NCBI GenBank assembly: GCA_046712825.1
Contig: JBKKCR010000225.1
Coordinates: forward strand, 1 to 14,180
Source: DATFGK01 sp046712825
GTDB lineage: Bacteria; Actinomycetota; AC-67
Length of the DNA: 14,180 bases
Direction: 5' to 3'
In this document: positions 1 to 7,179 of the stretch, in pieces
How the letters are laid out: every line of letters starts with the position of its first letter
How positions within the stretch are numbered: the stretch's first letter is position 1
The notes under the pieces: generated by a model
Databases searched by the model: none
What the model was told of the DNA's origin: nothing
What the model saw: the letters and a program-made list of their open reading frames with translations, nothing else
Made by a program: the position numbers and the translations under genes

Positions 1-742
1 CGTCGAGGATGAGCGTCGTCTCCATCGACGGAAGCTCGGGCGCCTTCAGGAGCGCGACCGCTTCCTCGGAGATGCGCTGCGCGTTGCCGCTCAGATCCAT
101 GGCACGGATATGTTCGTAGCCCATGCACGCGTAGTGTCCCCGGAAGGAGTTGGGATACGAGCGCTGCTGAACCTCGCGCTCGCCGACGGCGAGCGCACGG
201 ATCCCGGCTCCCGACTGGGTAACCGCCTGGTCGATGCGTGCCCCCTCGCTCGTAGCCAGGAAGGAGGATCGCCGCCACAGGTCGATGGAGGCCTCCGCGA
301 TCCCGAGGCCCGGGACTTTCTTCATGCGGCCCGACGCGTCGAGCAGCAACGCGATCTTGTCCTCGAGCGGGACGGCGAACGGGTCCTCTGCGATCGCGGT
401 CTCCCAAGAGGCTGTCTTCGGGGGCTCGTCCGCGAGGCGCACCGCAGGACCCTTGACCGCCTGCGACGAACGGGCGATCTCGACGGCCAGTGCAGCCACC
501 CGGTCGATCGACGCGGGGTCCAGGCGAGCGCTACCGGCGAATCCCCAAGCGCCGTCGACCAGCACGCGGATGCCGATCCCTGCGGTGGCCCCGCGGTCGA
601 CGCCTTGGACGCGGTCGTCCTGGACGTCGATGGCTTCCCACTCTTCGTTCAGGAAACGCGCATCGGCGTAGCTCGCGCCGGCCGAGGCAGCCGCATCGAG
701 AGCGCGCTCGACCAGCTCCTTGATCCCCGATTCAACCCCCAT
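1..742 (-). CDS. tldD: TldD-type metallopeptidase, N-terminal half (partial)
   Basis: The minus strand is open from an ATG at 742 to the window edge, giving 247 codons of a protein that continues beyond base 1. The N-terminus carries the TldD/PmbA pattern: an amphipathic helix, then ASYADARF, a strand with VQDDRVQGVDRG, and GIRVLVDGAWGFAGS around residues 64-78. Family members are usually about 450-480 residues, so roughly half is present, and the zinc-binding HExxxH part lies off the window. TldD and TldE form a complex that degrades small unfolded peptides and processes some modified peptides such as microcins. The protein is expected to be cytoplasmic. A TAGGCT box lies 10 bases upstream of the ATG. 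The gene diverges from the acyl-CoA dehydrogenase operon. The family is clear; assignment to TldD rather than TldE/PmbA rests on the N-terminal pattern only. A TldE partner could lie to the left but cannot be seen. Confidence 0.88.
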   Translation of the reverse strand, partial: MGVESGIKELVERALDAAASAGASYADARFLNEEWEAIDVQDDRVQGVDRGATAGIGIRVLVDGAWGFAGSARLDPASIDRVAALAVEIARSSQAVKGPAVRLADEPPKTASWETAIAEDPFAVPLEDKIALLLDASGRMKKVPGLGIAEASIDLWRRSSFLATSEGARIDQAVTQSGAGIRALAVGEREVQQRSYPNSFRGHYACMGYEHIRAMDLSGNAQRISEEAVALLKAPELPSMETTLILD

Positions 743-752
743 CCGGCGGTGG

Positions 753-758
753 AGCCTA
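753..758 (-). promoter_or_regulatory. Candidate -10 box for the tldD-like gene
   Basis: On the minus strand TAGGCT fits the TANNNT -10 pattern and ends 10 bases before the ATG at 742, so the leader would be very short. It lies between the arms of a GC-rich inverted repeat (743-749 and 763-769). No convincing -35 box is seen. Confidence 0.35.
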
Positions 759-830
759 CCGGCCGCCGGGGTCCGGGCCAAGACCTCGCCTCTGGAGCGA
801 TGAGACGGCGAAGAGCGAAGCGGCTGATGG

Positions 831-836
831 TACGCT
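831..836 (+). promoter_or_regulatory. Candidate -10 box for the acyl-CoA dehydrogenase operon
   Basis: TACGCT fits TANNNT and would place transcription start near 843, leaving a leader of about 24 bases that contains the GGAGG at 855-859. There is no recognisable -35 hexamer. This is the only such box I found just upstream of the four-gene operon. Confidence 0.35.
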
Positions 837-854
837 CGGTGGGCGCACGAGCCC

Positions 855-859
855 GGAGG
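855..859 (+). promoter_or_regulatory. Ribosome binding site fixing the acyl-CoA dehydrogenase GTG start
   Basis: GGAGG lies 7 bases upstream of the GTG at 867. This spacing supports GTG as the true start of the acyl-CoA dehydrogenase, whose family N-terminus (DFDLTPEQE) begins right there. Confidence 0.75.
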
Positions 860-866
860 CGAAAAC

Positions 867-2024
867 GTGGACTTCGACCTCACGCCCGAGCAAGAGCTCA
901 TCCGCAAGACCGCGCGCGACTTCGCCGAACGCGAGATCGCGCCGGTTGCGCGCGACTACGACAGGTCGGAGGAGTTCCCCTGGCCGGTCCTCGAGAAGAT
1001 GAAGCCGCTCGGCTTCCTCGGCGCCTCGATCCCTGAGGAATACGGCGGGATGGGGCTCGACTCGATCGCCTACTGCCTGGTTATCGAGGAGATCGCGCGC
1101 GCCGACTCGTCGATCCGCGGGATCCTCAGCGTGAATTGCTCCTTGGTCGGGACCGCGATCGCGAAGTGGGGAACCGAGGACCAGAAGCAGGGGTGGCTCC
1201 CGAAGCTCTCCGCCGGGGAGTCGATCGGGTGCTTCGCGCTGACCGAGCCGGGCGCGGGTTCCGATCCGGGCTCGGCGCAGATGACGGCCGTGCGCGACGG
1301 CGACGACTACGTGCTGAACGGAACCAAGATGTTCATCACGAACGGAACGGTCGCCGGACTGGCGCTCACGTTCGCCAACGCCGACCCGTCCAAAGGGCCG
1401 AAGGGCGTGACCGCGTTCTTGGTGCCGGTTCCCACGCCGGGCCTGAAGGCGATCGAGATCAAGGGCAAACTCGGCTTGCGAGCCGCCTCGACCGCAGAGA
1501 TGGTCTACGCGGATGTGCGCGTGCCGGCTACCTCGGTGCTCGGGGAAGTCGGGAGCGGGATGAAGGTGGCGTTGGGTGCGCTCGATCAGGGCCGCGTGAG
1601 CCTGGCCGCGGGCTGCGTCGGGATCGCTCAAGCGTGCCTCGACGCTTCGGTTGAGTACGCGAAGCAGCGGGAGCAGTTCGGGAAGCCGATCGCCGGCTTC
1701 CAGCTGATCCAGGAGATGCTCGCCGACATGCTCGTCGAGGTCGAGGCGGCGAGGCTTCTCGTGTGGCGCGCGGCCGCGCTGAAAGACAAGGGCTCGCGGA
1801 ACACCGTCGAGGCCGCGATCGCCAAGTACGTCGCCAGCGAGGCCGCGGTGAAGTGCGCGAACCTCGCCATCCAGGTGCACGGCGGCTACGGGTACATCGA
1901 CGAGTTCCCGGTCGGCAGATACCTGCGCGACGCCCGCGTGACCACCCTCTACGAAGGGACCAGCCAAGTGCAGAAGCTGCTGCTCGGACGACACCTCACC
2001 GGTGTCAGCGCGTTCTCCTCTTGA
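867..2024 (+). CDS. Acyl-CoA dehydrogenase (short/branched-chain type)
   Basis: This 385-residue FAD enzyme should catalyse alpha,beta-dehydrogenation of an acyl-CoA, passing electrons to electron-transfer flavoprotein in the cytoplasm. The length is typical of the family. The N-terminal helical domain opens with DFDLTPEQELIRKTARDFA. The first family signature is CFALTEPGAGSD (residues 122-133). The second region includes QVHGGYGYIDEFPVGRYLRDAR near the C-terminus. YEGTSQVQ places the likely catalytic base at Glu363, the position used by butyryl- and short-chain-type enzymes rather than the isovaleryl-type location. The start is GTG with a good ribosome binding site. Its stop TGA overlaps the ATG of the PHP gene by one base, so the two are translationally coupled. 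The substrate cannot be fixed from sequence: butyryl-, glutaryl- or branched-chain acyl-CoA are all possible. The family is certain. Confidence 0.95.
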   Translation: MDFDLTPEQELIRKTARDFAEREIAPVARDYDRSEEFPWPVLEKMKPLGFLGASIPEEYGGMGLDSIAYCLVIEEIARADSSIRGILSVNCSLVGTAIAKWGTEDQKQGWLPKLSAGESIGCFALTEPGAGSDPGSAQMTAVRDGDDYVLNGTKMFITNGTVAGLALTFANADPSKGPKGVTAFLVPVPTPGLKAIEIKGKLGLRAASTAEMVYADVRVPATSVLGEVGSGMKVALGALDQGRVSLAAGCVGIAQACLDASVEYAKQREQFGKPIAGFQLIQEMLADMLVEVEAARLLVWRAAALKDKGSRNTVEAAIAKYVASEAAVKCANLAIQVHGGYGYIDEFPVGRYLRDARVTTLYEGTSQVQKLLLGRHLTGVSAFSS

Positions 2025-2866
2025 TGCGCATCGACCTCCACGTCCATTCGAACAACTCCGACGGCGCATTCCCGCCTGCGGAGGTGGCGAGGATCGCTCG
2101 CGAGGCCGGGCTCGATGCGATAGCTCTGACCGACCACGACTCGATGGCAGGCATCGACGCCGCCCGCGAGGCCGGCGAGGAGGTGGGGCTCACCGTGCAC
2201 GACGGCTGCGAGATCTCGGCCGTCTGGCAGGGCGGCTCGGTGCACGTGCTGGGCTATTTCATGGACCCGAAGCACCCGCGACTGGTCGAGGAGCTTTCGG
2301 CGATCCTCGACGACCGAGAGTGGCGCGCCAAGGGCATGATCGAAAAGCTGAACGCGCTCGGCGTGCCGGTGACGTTCGAGCAGGTGCGCGCGCACGCCAA
2401 GGGAGAGGCGATCGTGCGGCCGCATGTCGCGCAGGCGATGGTCGACCTCGGGGTCATCAAGAGCACCGTCGACGCGTTCACGCTCGACTGGATCCTCGAA
2501 GGCGGCCGCGCATACGTCGAGAAGAAGGCGCTCACCCCTGAGGCCGCAGTCGAGCTGATCGGGGAAGCCGGCGGCGTCGCCGTGCTCGCGCATCCGGTCT
2601 GGCACCCGAAGGATCCCGAGGAGCAAGAGCTGTTCCTCGACATGCTTATCCCGCTCGGGCTCGCCGGGATCGAGGTCGATCACCCGGACCACGACCCCCC
2701 GACCCGCGAGCGGTTCCGCGCGGTCGCGCTGAAGAAGGGGTTGCTCGGCACCGGTTCCAGCGACTACCACGGCAACGATCACGGCGGGAAGATCGGCGAG
2801 AACACCACCGACCCCGAAGTCTTCGCGCGTCTCGAGGAGATCGCGCGCTCGCGAAAGGGCTCGTAG
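2024..2866 (+). CDS. PHP-domain metal-dependent phosphoesterase (TrpH/RnaAM-like)
   Basis: This 280-residue protein of the PHP family resembles TrpH/YciV (RNase AM) and 3',5'-nucleoside bisphosphate phosphatases. The start is the ATG in TGATG; the family begins MRIDLHVHS there, although the frame is open further upstream. Predicted metal ligands are present in order: His6 and His8 (DLHVHS), Asp13, His38 (LTDHDS), Glu63, His74, His190 (LAHP), Asp247 and His249 (GSSDYHG). A helical insertion at about residues 85-170 separates the two halves, as in this subfamily. Characterised relatives remove the 3'-phosphate of pAp-type nucleotides or trim RNA 5' ends in the cytoplasm. Its position between an acyl-CoA dehydrogenase and an aldehyde dehydrogenase, with stop and start abutting (TAGATG), suggests co-expression but not a proven common pathway. 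The exact substrate is unknown. Confidence 0.9.
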   Translation: MRIDLHVHSNNSDGAFPPAEVARIAREAGLDAIALTDHDSMAGIDAAREAGEEVGLTVHDGCEISAVWQGGSVHVLGYFMDPKHPRLVEELSAILDDREWRAKGMIEKLNALGVPVTFEQVRAHAKGEAIVRPHVAQAMVDLGVIKSTVDAFTLDWILEGGRAYVEKKALTPEAAVELIGEAGGVAVLAHPVWHPKDPEEQELFLDMLIPLGLAGIEVDHPDHDPPTRERFRAVALKKGLLGTGSSDYHGNDHGGKIGENTTDPEVFARLEEIARSRKGS

Positions 2867-4474
2867 ATGCCGCGCGCGAAAGCGAAACCGTCGTCGTCCG
2901 AGCCGATCATCTCGCTCAACCCGGCGACGCTCGAGGAGATCGGCCGCGTCATGCCCACGCCGCCGTCCGACCTCGATGCGATCCTCGCCGAGGCGCAGCG
3001 GGCGCAGCGCCGGTGGGCGGCGATGACGCCGAAGGAACGTGGCTTCGCGATCAAGCGAGCGTCGGACTACGTCCGCTGCAACCACGCGCAGATCGCCGAG
3101 TTGATCGCGCGCGAGAACGGTAAGACGCTGACGGAGGCCTACCTTATGGAGGTCCTCCCCGTCGTCGACACCTTCGCGTATGTGGCCCGCTACGCCGCGA
3201 AGATCCTCGAGCCCGAGCGGATCCACGACCCGCAGCTCTTCTACAAGACAAAGAAGCACTACCTCGAGCGGCCGCCGATCGGCGTCGTGGGGATCATCTC
3301 GCCGTGGAACTACCCTTTCACCATCCCGGCGGGCGAGGTGGCGATCGCGCTGGCGGCGGGCAACGCTGTGATCCTCAAGCCGGCGCCGATCACGCCTTTG
3401 GTAGGGGATTGGATCAAGAAGGCCTTCGACGCCGCCGGCCTGCCGGCCGGGCTGCTCACGGTCGTCCACGGCGACGCCGAGATCGGACAGGCGATGTGCG
3501 AGCACCTCGGCATCGGCAAGATCTTCTTCACCGGCTCGGTGGAGGTCGGCCGGAAGGTCGCTTCGGTGTGCGGGCCGATGCTCAAGCCGTACGTCCTGGA
3601 GCTCGGCGGCAAGGACGCGGCGATCGTCTGTGCCGACGCGGACCTCGACCGCGCGGCGCGCGGCGTGCTCTGGGGCGGCGCGGCCAACGCGGGCCAGACC
3701 TGCTCCGGGATCGAGCGCGTGTACGTCTCCGATCAGATATGGGATCCGTTCCTCGACCGGATCACCGCGCTCGCGGAGCGGCTCACGCCCGGCGACCCGC
3801 TCGATCCCGCGACGCAGGTCGGGCCGTTCGCGGCTGCGGAGCAGTACGACATCGTGCACGGGCAGGTCGAAGACGCGCTCGTGCGCGGCGCGAAGCGACA
3901 CACCGGCGGCCCGGCCGACACCGGGATGCCGGGGAAGTGGTACGCGCCCGCGGTCGTGACGCAGGTCGACCACTCGATGCCGCTCATGCGCGACGAGACC
4001 TTCGGCCCGGTGATCCCCATGATGCCGTTCGCCGACGAGAACGAGGCGGTGGCGTTCGCCAACGACTCCGAATACGGGCTCGGCGCGTCGGTCTGGTCGC
4101 GGGATCGGGGCCGCGCGGTCTCACTCGCCAGGCGTCTCGAAGCGGGAAGCATCTGGGTGAACGACCACATGTACTCGCACGCGGCCGCGCAGCTGCCGTG
4201 GGGAGGCGTCAAGAAGTCAGGCGTGGGCGTGACGCACTCGAAACACGGCTTCTACGAGACCACGCAGATGCGCATGATCTCGGTCGACGCCGGCCGCTTC
4301 ACCGCGCCGTGGTGGCACCCGTACGACGAGCGTTTGCGAGCCGGCTTCACTGGGATATTGGAAACGCTGTACGCTCCCGGCATCGCCGGGCGGCTCGGTG
4401 CGGCGATGCGGCACCGCAAGGATTGGCGGGGCCTGATCGACCGGGTCAGGGAGATGGGACGGGGAGCGTTGTGA
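2867..4474 (+). CDS. NAD(P)-dependent aldehyde dehydrogenase with C-terminal extension
   Basis: This 535-residue member of the ALDH superfamily oxidises an aldehyde to its acid with NAD(P)+. The catalytic set is complete: Asn148 in ISPWNYPF, general base Glu245 in LELGGKD, and nucleophile Cys279 in AGQTCSG. ETFGPV and WVNDH follow in the expected order. The core ends near residue 480 with a PWGGVKKSGVG-type motif. The remaining 50 or so residues form an extension with WWHPY followed by a predicted amphipathic, basic helix region (GRLGAAMRHRKDWRGLIDRVRE). Similar tails occur in actinobacterial semialdehyde dehydrogenases such as GabD2-like proteins. The ATG directly follows the PHP stop codon. 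The substrate could be succinate semialdehyde, a fatty aldehyde or an aromatic aldehyde, and sequence alone does not decide. The family assignment is secure. Confidence 0.93.
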   Translation: MPRAKAKPSSSEPIISLNPATLEEIGRVMPTPPSDLDAILAEAQRAQRRWAAMTPKERGFAIKRASDYVRCNHAQIAELIARENGKTLTEAYLMEVLPVVDTFAYVARYAAKILEPERIHDPQLFYKTKKHYLERPPIGVVGIISPWNYPFTIPAGEVAIALAAGNAVILKPAPITPLVGDWIKKAFDAAGLPAGLLTVVHGDAEIGQAMCEHLGIGKIFFTGSVEVGRKVASVCGPMLKPYVLELGGKDAAIVCADADLDRAARGVLWGGAANAGQTCSGIERVYVSDQIWDPFLDRITALAERLTPGDPLDPATQVGPFAAAEQYDIVHGQVEDALVRGAKRHTGGPADTGMPGKWYAPAVVTQVDHSMPLMRDETFGPVIPMMPFADENEAVAFANDSEYGLGASVWSRDRGRAVSLARRLEAGSIWVNDHMYSHAAAQLPWGGVKKSGVGVTHSKHGFYETTQMRMISVDAGRFTAPWWHPYDERLRAGFTGILETLYAPGIAGRLGAAMRHRKDWRGLIDRVREMGRGAL

Positions 4475-4475
4475 G

Positions 4476-5048
4476 ATGGCCGCACCGACGCTGATCTTCA
4501 TGCACGGCCCGATCGCGGGGCGGCGCGTCGAGCTGAACTCCGACGAGCTGACCGTCGGGCGCGCGGCGCAGAACGACCTGACGCTGGAGGACCCGCTCGT
4601 CTCGCGCCTGCACGCGATCTTCATGCGTCGCGGCGACGTGATCCTGCTGGAGGACCTCGGCAGTCACAACGGAACCTACGTGAATAACGAGCGGCTCCAC
4701 CAGATCCGCCAGCTCCATCACGGCGACACGATCGTGCTCGGCTCGAGCCGGGCCATGTACGAAGACCCTTCTTTGATCACCGAGGAGGACACCGTCGTCT
4801 CCGAGCCCACCGCGTTCGCCGCGCAGACGTTCACGCAGCGCCAACTGCAAGTCTTGCGCCTCTTGGCGCGCGGTCTTCCGAACAAGCAGATCGCCGAGCG
4901 CTTGTTCGTGAGCGAACGGACGGTGAAGGCGTACCTGTCGAGCATCTTCGAGAAGCTGCAAGTTCAGAACCGTTCGGGCGCGATCACCGCTGCCCTGCGG
5001 CTCGGCCTCATCGACCTCCCCGAGGAGAACGAGCCGGAGCAGTCCTAG
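4476..5048 (+). CDS. FHA-domain LuxR-type transcriptional regulator
   Basis: This 190-residue protein joins two domains. Residues 5-95 are an FHA phosphothreonine-binding domain with the conserved Gly28-Arg29, Ser43, His46 (SRLHA) and the Gly-Ser-His-Asn-Gly loop (62-66), followed by Asn70. Residues 119-180 are a GerE/LuxR helix-turn-helix (TQRQLQVLRLLARG, then NKQIAERLFVSERTVKAYLSSIFEKL). There is no receiver domain, so the input is probably a phosphothreonine signal from a Ser/Thr kinase rather than a histidine kinase. The linker (about 97-118) is acidic and contains Thr102-Glu-Glu-Asp105, the Thr-x-x-Asp pattern many FHA domains bind when phosphorylated. The start follows the ALDH stop by one base, with GGGGAG about 9 bases upstream. 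It is the last gene of the operon and may regulate it, which is inference. Domain calls are secure. Confidence 0.92.
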   Translation: MAAPTLIFMHGPIAGRRVELNSDELTVGRAAQNDLTLEDPLVSRLHAIFMRRGDVILLEDLGSHNGTYVNNERLHQIRQLHHGDTIVLGSSRAMYEDPSLITEEDTVVSEPTAFAAQTFTQRQLQVLRLLARGLPNKQIAERLFVSERTVKAYLSSIFEKLQVQNRSGAITAALRLGLIDLPEENEPEQS

Positions 5049-5073
5049 ACGCCGCGGAGCAAGCGCGCGGTTG

Positions 5074-5079
5074 TATCCT
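5074..5079 (+). promoter_or_regulatory. Candidate leaderless -10 box for the luciferase-like oxidoreductase
   Basis: TATCCT fits TANNNT and ends six bases before the GTG at 5086, so transcription would begin at or next to the start codon. No ribosome binding site precedes this GTG. Together these point to a leaderless transcript. The box lies in the 37-base gap after the FHA-LuxR gene, which suggests an independent promoter for the next two genes. Confidence 0.5.
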
Positions 5080-5085
5080 TCGCGC

Positions 5086-6222
5086 GTGGCCCGGCGCGAC
5101 GACCGACTGAGGGTGGGCGTCCAAGATCCGACGCGCCCCCCGCACACCGTTTCGCGCATCATGGCGCGCATCGCCGACCGGGTCGGCTTCGACTCCTACT
5201 GGCTCATCGACCATTTCATGGGGGTTATCCCGCCGGGCATGTGGTCGAAGGACCTCACCCCGGCGGCCCGGCTGATCAAGGATCCCGACGAGTTCTTCGA
5301 CCCGTTCGTGGTGCTCGGCGCGCTCGGGGCGCGGACGAAGCGGATCCGGCTCGGCGTCTCGGTCACCGACCCGATCAGGCTCCATCCCGCTTCGATCGCG
5401 CGCGCGGCGCTCACGCTGCAGCACACGACGAAGGGCCGGTTCATCCTCGGGCTCGGCGCCGGCGAGCGCGAGAACACCGAGCCGTACGGCCTGTCGATGA
5501 CCAAGGCCGTGACCCGCTTCGAGGAAGCGCTCAAGGTGATCCGGCTGTTGTGGTCCTCCCGCGAGCCGGTCGACTTCGCAGGCGAGTTCTTCACCCTCGA
5601 GGGCGCGGCGCTCTCGCTCCGGCCCTACCTGAAGCGCCCCCCGCCGATCTGGGTCGCCGCGATGGGGCCGCGCATGCTCGACATCACCGGCCGCTACGGC
5701 GACGGCTGGATCCCGCACACGCTCTCGCCGGATCGGTACGGGATCGCCCTGGGGAAGATCCGCGACTCCGCGGCGGCGGCGGGTCGCGACCCGATGTCGA
5801 TCACTCCCGGCCTCGTGGTAACCGGGATGATCGACGCGTCGCACGACGCCTGCCACTCGGCACTCGAGTCGCCGGCGCTGAAGCTCGGCGCGCTGGTGCT
5901 CGACGCTGAGGCGTGGCGCGAAGCCGGCGGCATCCACCCGTTCGGCGAATCGTTCGGCGGGATCCGCGACTTCATCCCGACGCGCTACTCGCGCGACGAG
6001 ACGATGGCCGCGATGGAGAAGGTTCCGTGGGAGATCGTTCACGCCCTGTTCCCGCACGGCAGCCCGCTAGACATGGCGGAGCTTGCCTGGAGCTACGAGC
6101 GACGCGGTCTCAAGCACATCATCTTCGAGAACATCACCGCGATCGCCAAGCCGCAGAAGGCGTTGTCGTCGTTCACGTCGCTCGTCCGGACCGCACGGCT
6201 GATCCGTCGCGGCGCCTCGTGA
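5086..6222 (+). CDS. Luciferase-like (LLM class) F420-dependent oxidoreductase
   Basis: This is a TIM-barrel flavin/F420 oxidoreductase of the bacterial luciferase-like family, 378 residues from the GTG at 5086. An in-frame TTG at 5071 is possible but has no ribosome site. Family features in order are GFDSYWLIDHFMG (34-46), a strand with TKRIRLGVSVTDP, HPASIARAALTLQHTTKGRFILGLGAGE, and PPIWVAAMGPRMLDITGRYGDGWIP. This layout resembles F420-dependent enzymes such as the mycobacterial phthiodiolone ketoreductase group, which use reduced F420 to reduce ketones or imines in the cytoplasm. Use of F420 rather than FMN is inferred from this similarity and the actinobacterial setting. Its last four bases overlap the next gene (GTGA), so the two are translationally coupled. 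The substrate is unknown and is likely a lipid or other hydrophobic ketone, given the neighbours. Confidence 0.9.
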   Translation: MARRDDRLRVGVQDPTRPPHTVSRIMARIADRVGFDSYWLIDHFMGVIPPGMWSKDLTPAARLIKDPDEFFDPFVVLGALGARTKRIRLGVSVTDPIRLHPASIARAALTLQHTTKGRFILGLGAGERENTEPYGLSMTKAVTRFEEALKVIRLLWSSREPVDFAGEFFTLEGAALSLRPYLKRPPPIWVAAMGPRMLDITGRYGDGWIPHTLSPDRYGIALGKIRDSAAAAGRDPMSITPGLVVTGMIDASHDACHSALESPALKLGALVLDAEAWREAGGIHPFGESFGGIRDFIPTRYSRDETMAAMEKVPWEIVHALFPHGSPLDMAELAWSYERRGLKHIIFENITAIAKPQKALSSFTSLVRTARLIRRGAS

Positions 6223-7175
6223 TCGAGCCGCAGGACGACCATCCGCATCCCACCGGACCCGAGCCGGCGTGGAGCGAGTCGTACTACTTCAACTTCTCCG
6301 ACCCGACGACCGGACTGGCCGGCTTCACGCGAATGGGCTTCCGTCCCAACGAGGGACAGACCGAGGGGAACCTCTTCCTGTTCCTTCCCGAGGGCGGCGC
6401 GGTTGCCGTGATGAACCGAGAGCACGCGACGGAGAACCCCGAGGCGGTGGCCGTCGGCGGCCTGAAGTACGAACGCGGCTTCGATCTGAAGCGGTGGGTG
6501 GTCGAGTGCTCGGGGAGCGCCATCGAAGTGGAGCGCGCCTCCGACCTCGACATCGCCGAGACGGAGGGCCGCAGCGCCGGAGGTCGGATCGTCCGGGTGC
6601 AGATCGCGCTGTCATACGTCGCGTTCATGCCTCCGTTCGGAACGAGTGGGCGCACGCGCCGAGGCGAGGATGCCGACGCCGCCGCGACGGCGGTCGCCAT
6701 CGGTCACTTCGAGCAGGCCTGCCGCGTCAAAGGCGTGGTGAAAGTGGGGAACCGTCGCTTCGAAGTGCAGGGGATCGGTGTTCGGGACAAATCGTGGGGA
6801 CCGCGGGATTGGAGCGCGGTGTGGGGATGGCGGTGGTTCTCGATCCCGTTCGACCGCGACCTTGCGCTCGGCGTTCATTCGCTCATCCTTCCCGGCCGCG
6901 AGGTTCAGGCCGGATGGGTCTGGCGCGACCACCGCCTCGTCAAGGTCAAAGGCTTCTCGCTCGACTCCGACTTCGACGGCCGTTTCCACCGCGCGATGCG
7001 CATCGTGGCCGAGGACGTCGAGGGCACGAAGTACGAGGTCGAGGGCGCCGTCCGCTCGGTCATCCCGCTCCGGATCGGCGCGACGCGCGTCGTCGAAGGC
7101 CTCACCGAGTTCCGGATGGACGGCAGGACCGCGACGGGGATCGCGGAATACCTCGACAACACCCGGAACGCCTGA
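6219..7175 (+). CDS. DUF7065/DUF7064-type lipocalin-like protein
   Basis: This 318-residue protein starts at the GTG inside the GTGA overlap with the oxidoreductase gene. The N-terminal half begins with ESYYFNFSDPTTGLAGFTRMGF followed by NLFLFLPEG, and the C-terminal half has GIGVRDKSWGPRDW, GWRWFSIPF and a series of beta strands. I recall this arrangement as the tandem DUF7065 plus DUF7064 pair, related in fold to CrtC/AttH-type lipocalin-like proteins that act on hydrophobic substrates. No signal peptide or membrane segment is seen, so it is probably cytoplasmic. The function is not known to me. Coupling to a luciferase-like oxidoreductase suggests it binds or modifies the same hydrophobic substrate. 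The stop is only 4 bases from the converging cyclase gene, leaving no room for a separate terminator. The domain name is from memory and needs a profile search. Confidence 0.8.
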   Translation: MIEPQDDHPHPTGPEPAWSESYYFNFSDPTTGLAGFTRMGFRPNEGQTEGNLFLFLPEGGAVAVMNREHATENPEAVAVGGLKYERGFDLKRWVVECSGSAIEVERASDLDIAETEGRSAGGRIVRVQIALSYVAFMPPFGTSGRTRRGEDADAAATAVAIGHFEQACRVKGVVKVGNRRFEVQGIGVRDKSWGPRDWSAVWGWRWFSIPFDRDLALGVHSLILPGREVQAGWVWRDHRLVKVKGFSLDSDFDGRFHRAMRIVAEDVEGTKYEVEGAVRSVIPLRIGATRVVEGLTEFRMDGRTATGIAEYLDNTRNA

Positions 7176-7179
7176 CCGC

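Noticed and set aside
110..1036. Plus-strand open frame of 308 codons at the left end
   Set aside because: It lies opposite the TldD-like gene and overlaps the start of the acyl-CoA dehydrogenase. Its translation is Arg/Gly-rich with no motif, while the minus strand gives a clear TldD protein.
1763..2023. Longer N-terminus for the PHP protein
   Set aside because: The frame is open upstream, but those 87 residues are Arg-rich and overlap the acyl-CoA dehydrogenase. The family starts exactly at MRIDLHVHS (2024).
756..2069. Minus-strand open frame of 437 codons opposite the acyl-CoA dehydrogenase
   Set aside because: It is the antisense shadow of a gene with unmistakable family signatures, and it has no ribosome site or recognisable domain.
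1949..3973. Very long open frame on the minus strand (674 codons)
   Set aside because: It is antisense to the PHP and aldehyde dehydrogenase genes, is rich in Arg, Asp, Leu and Val with no domain, and arises from the strong GC bias of the third codon position on the other strand.
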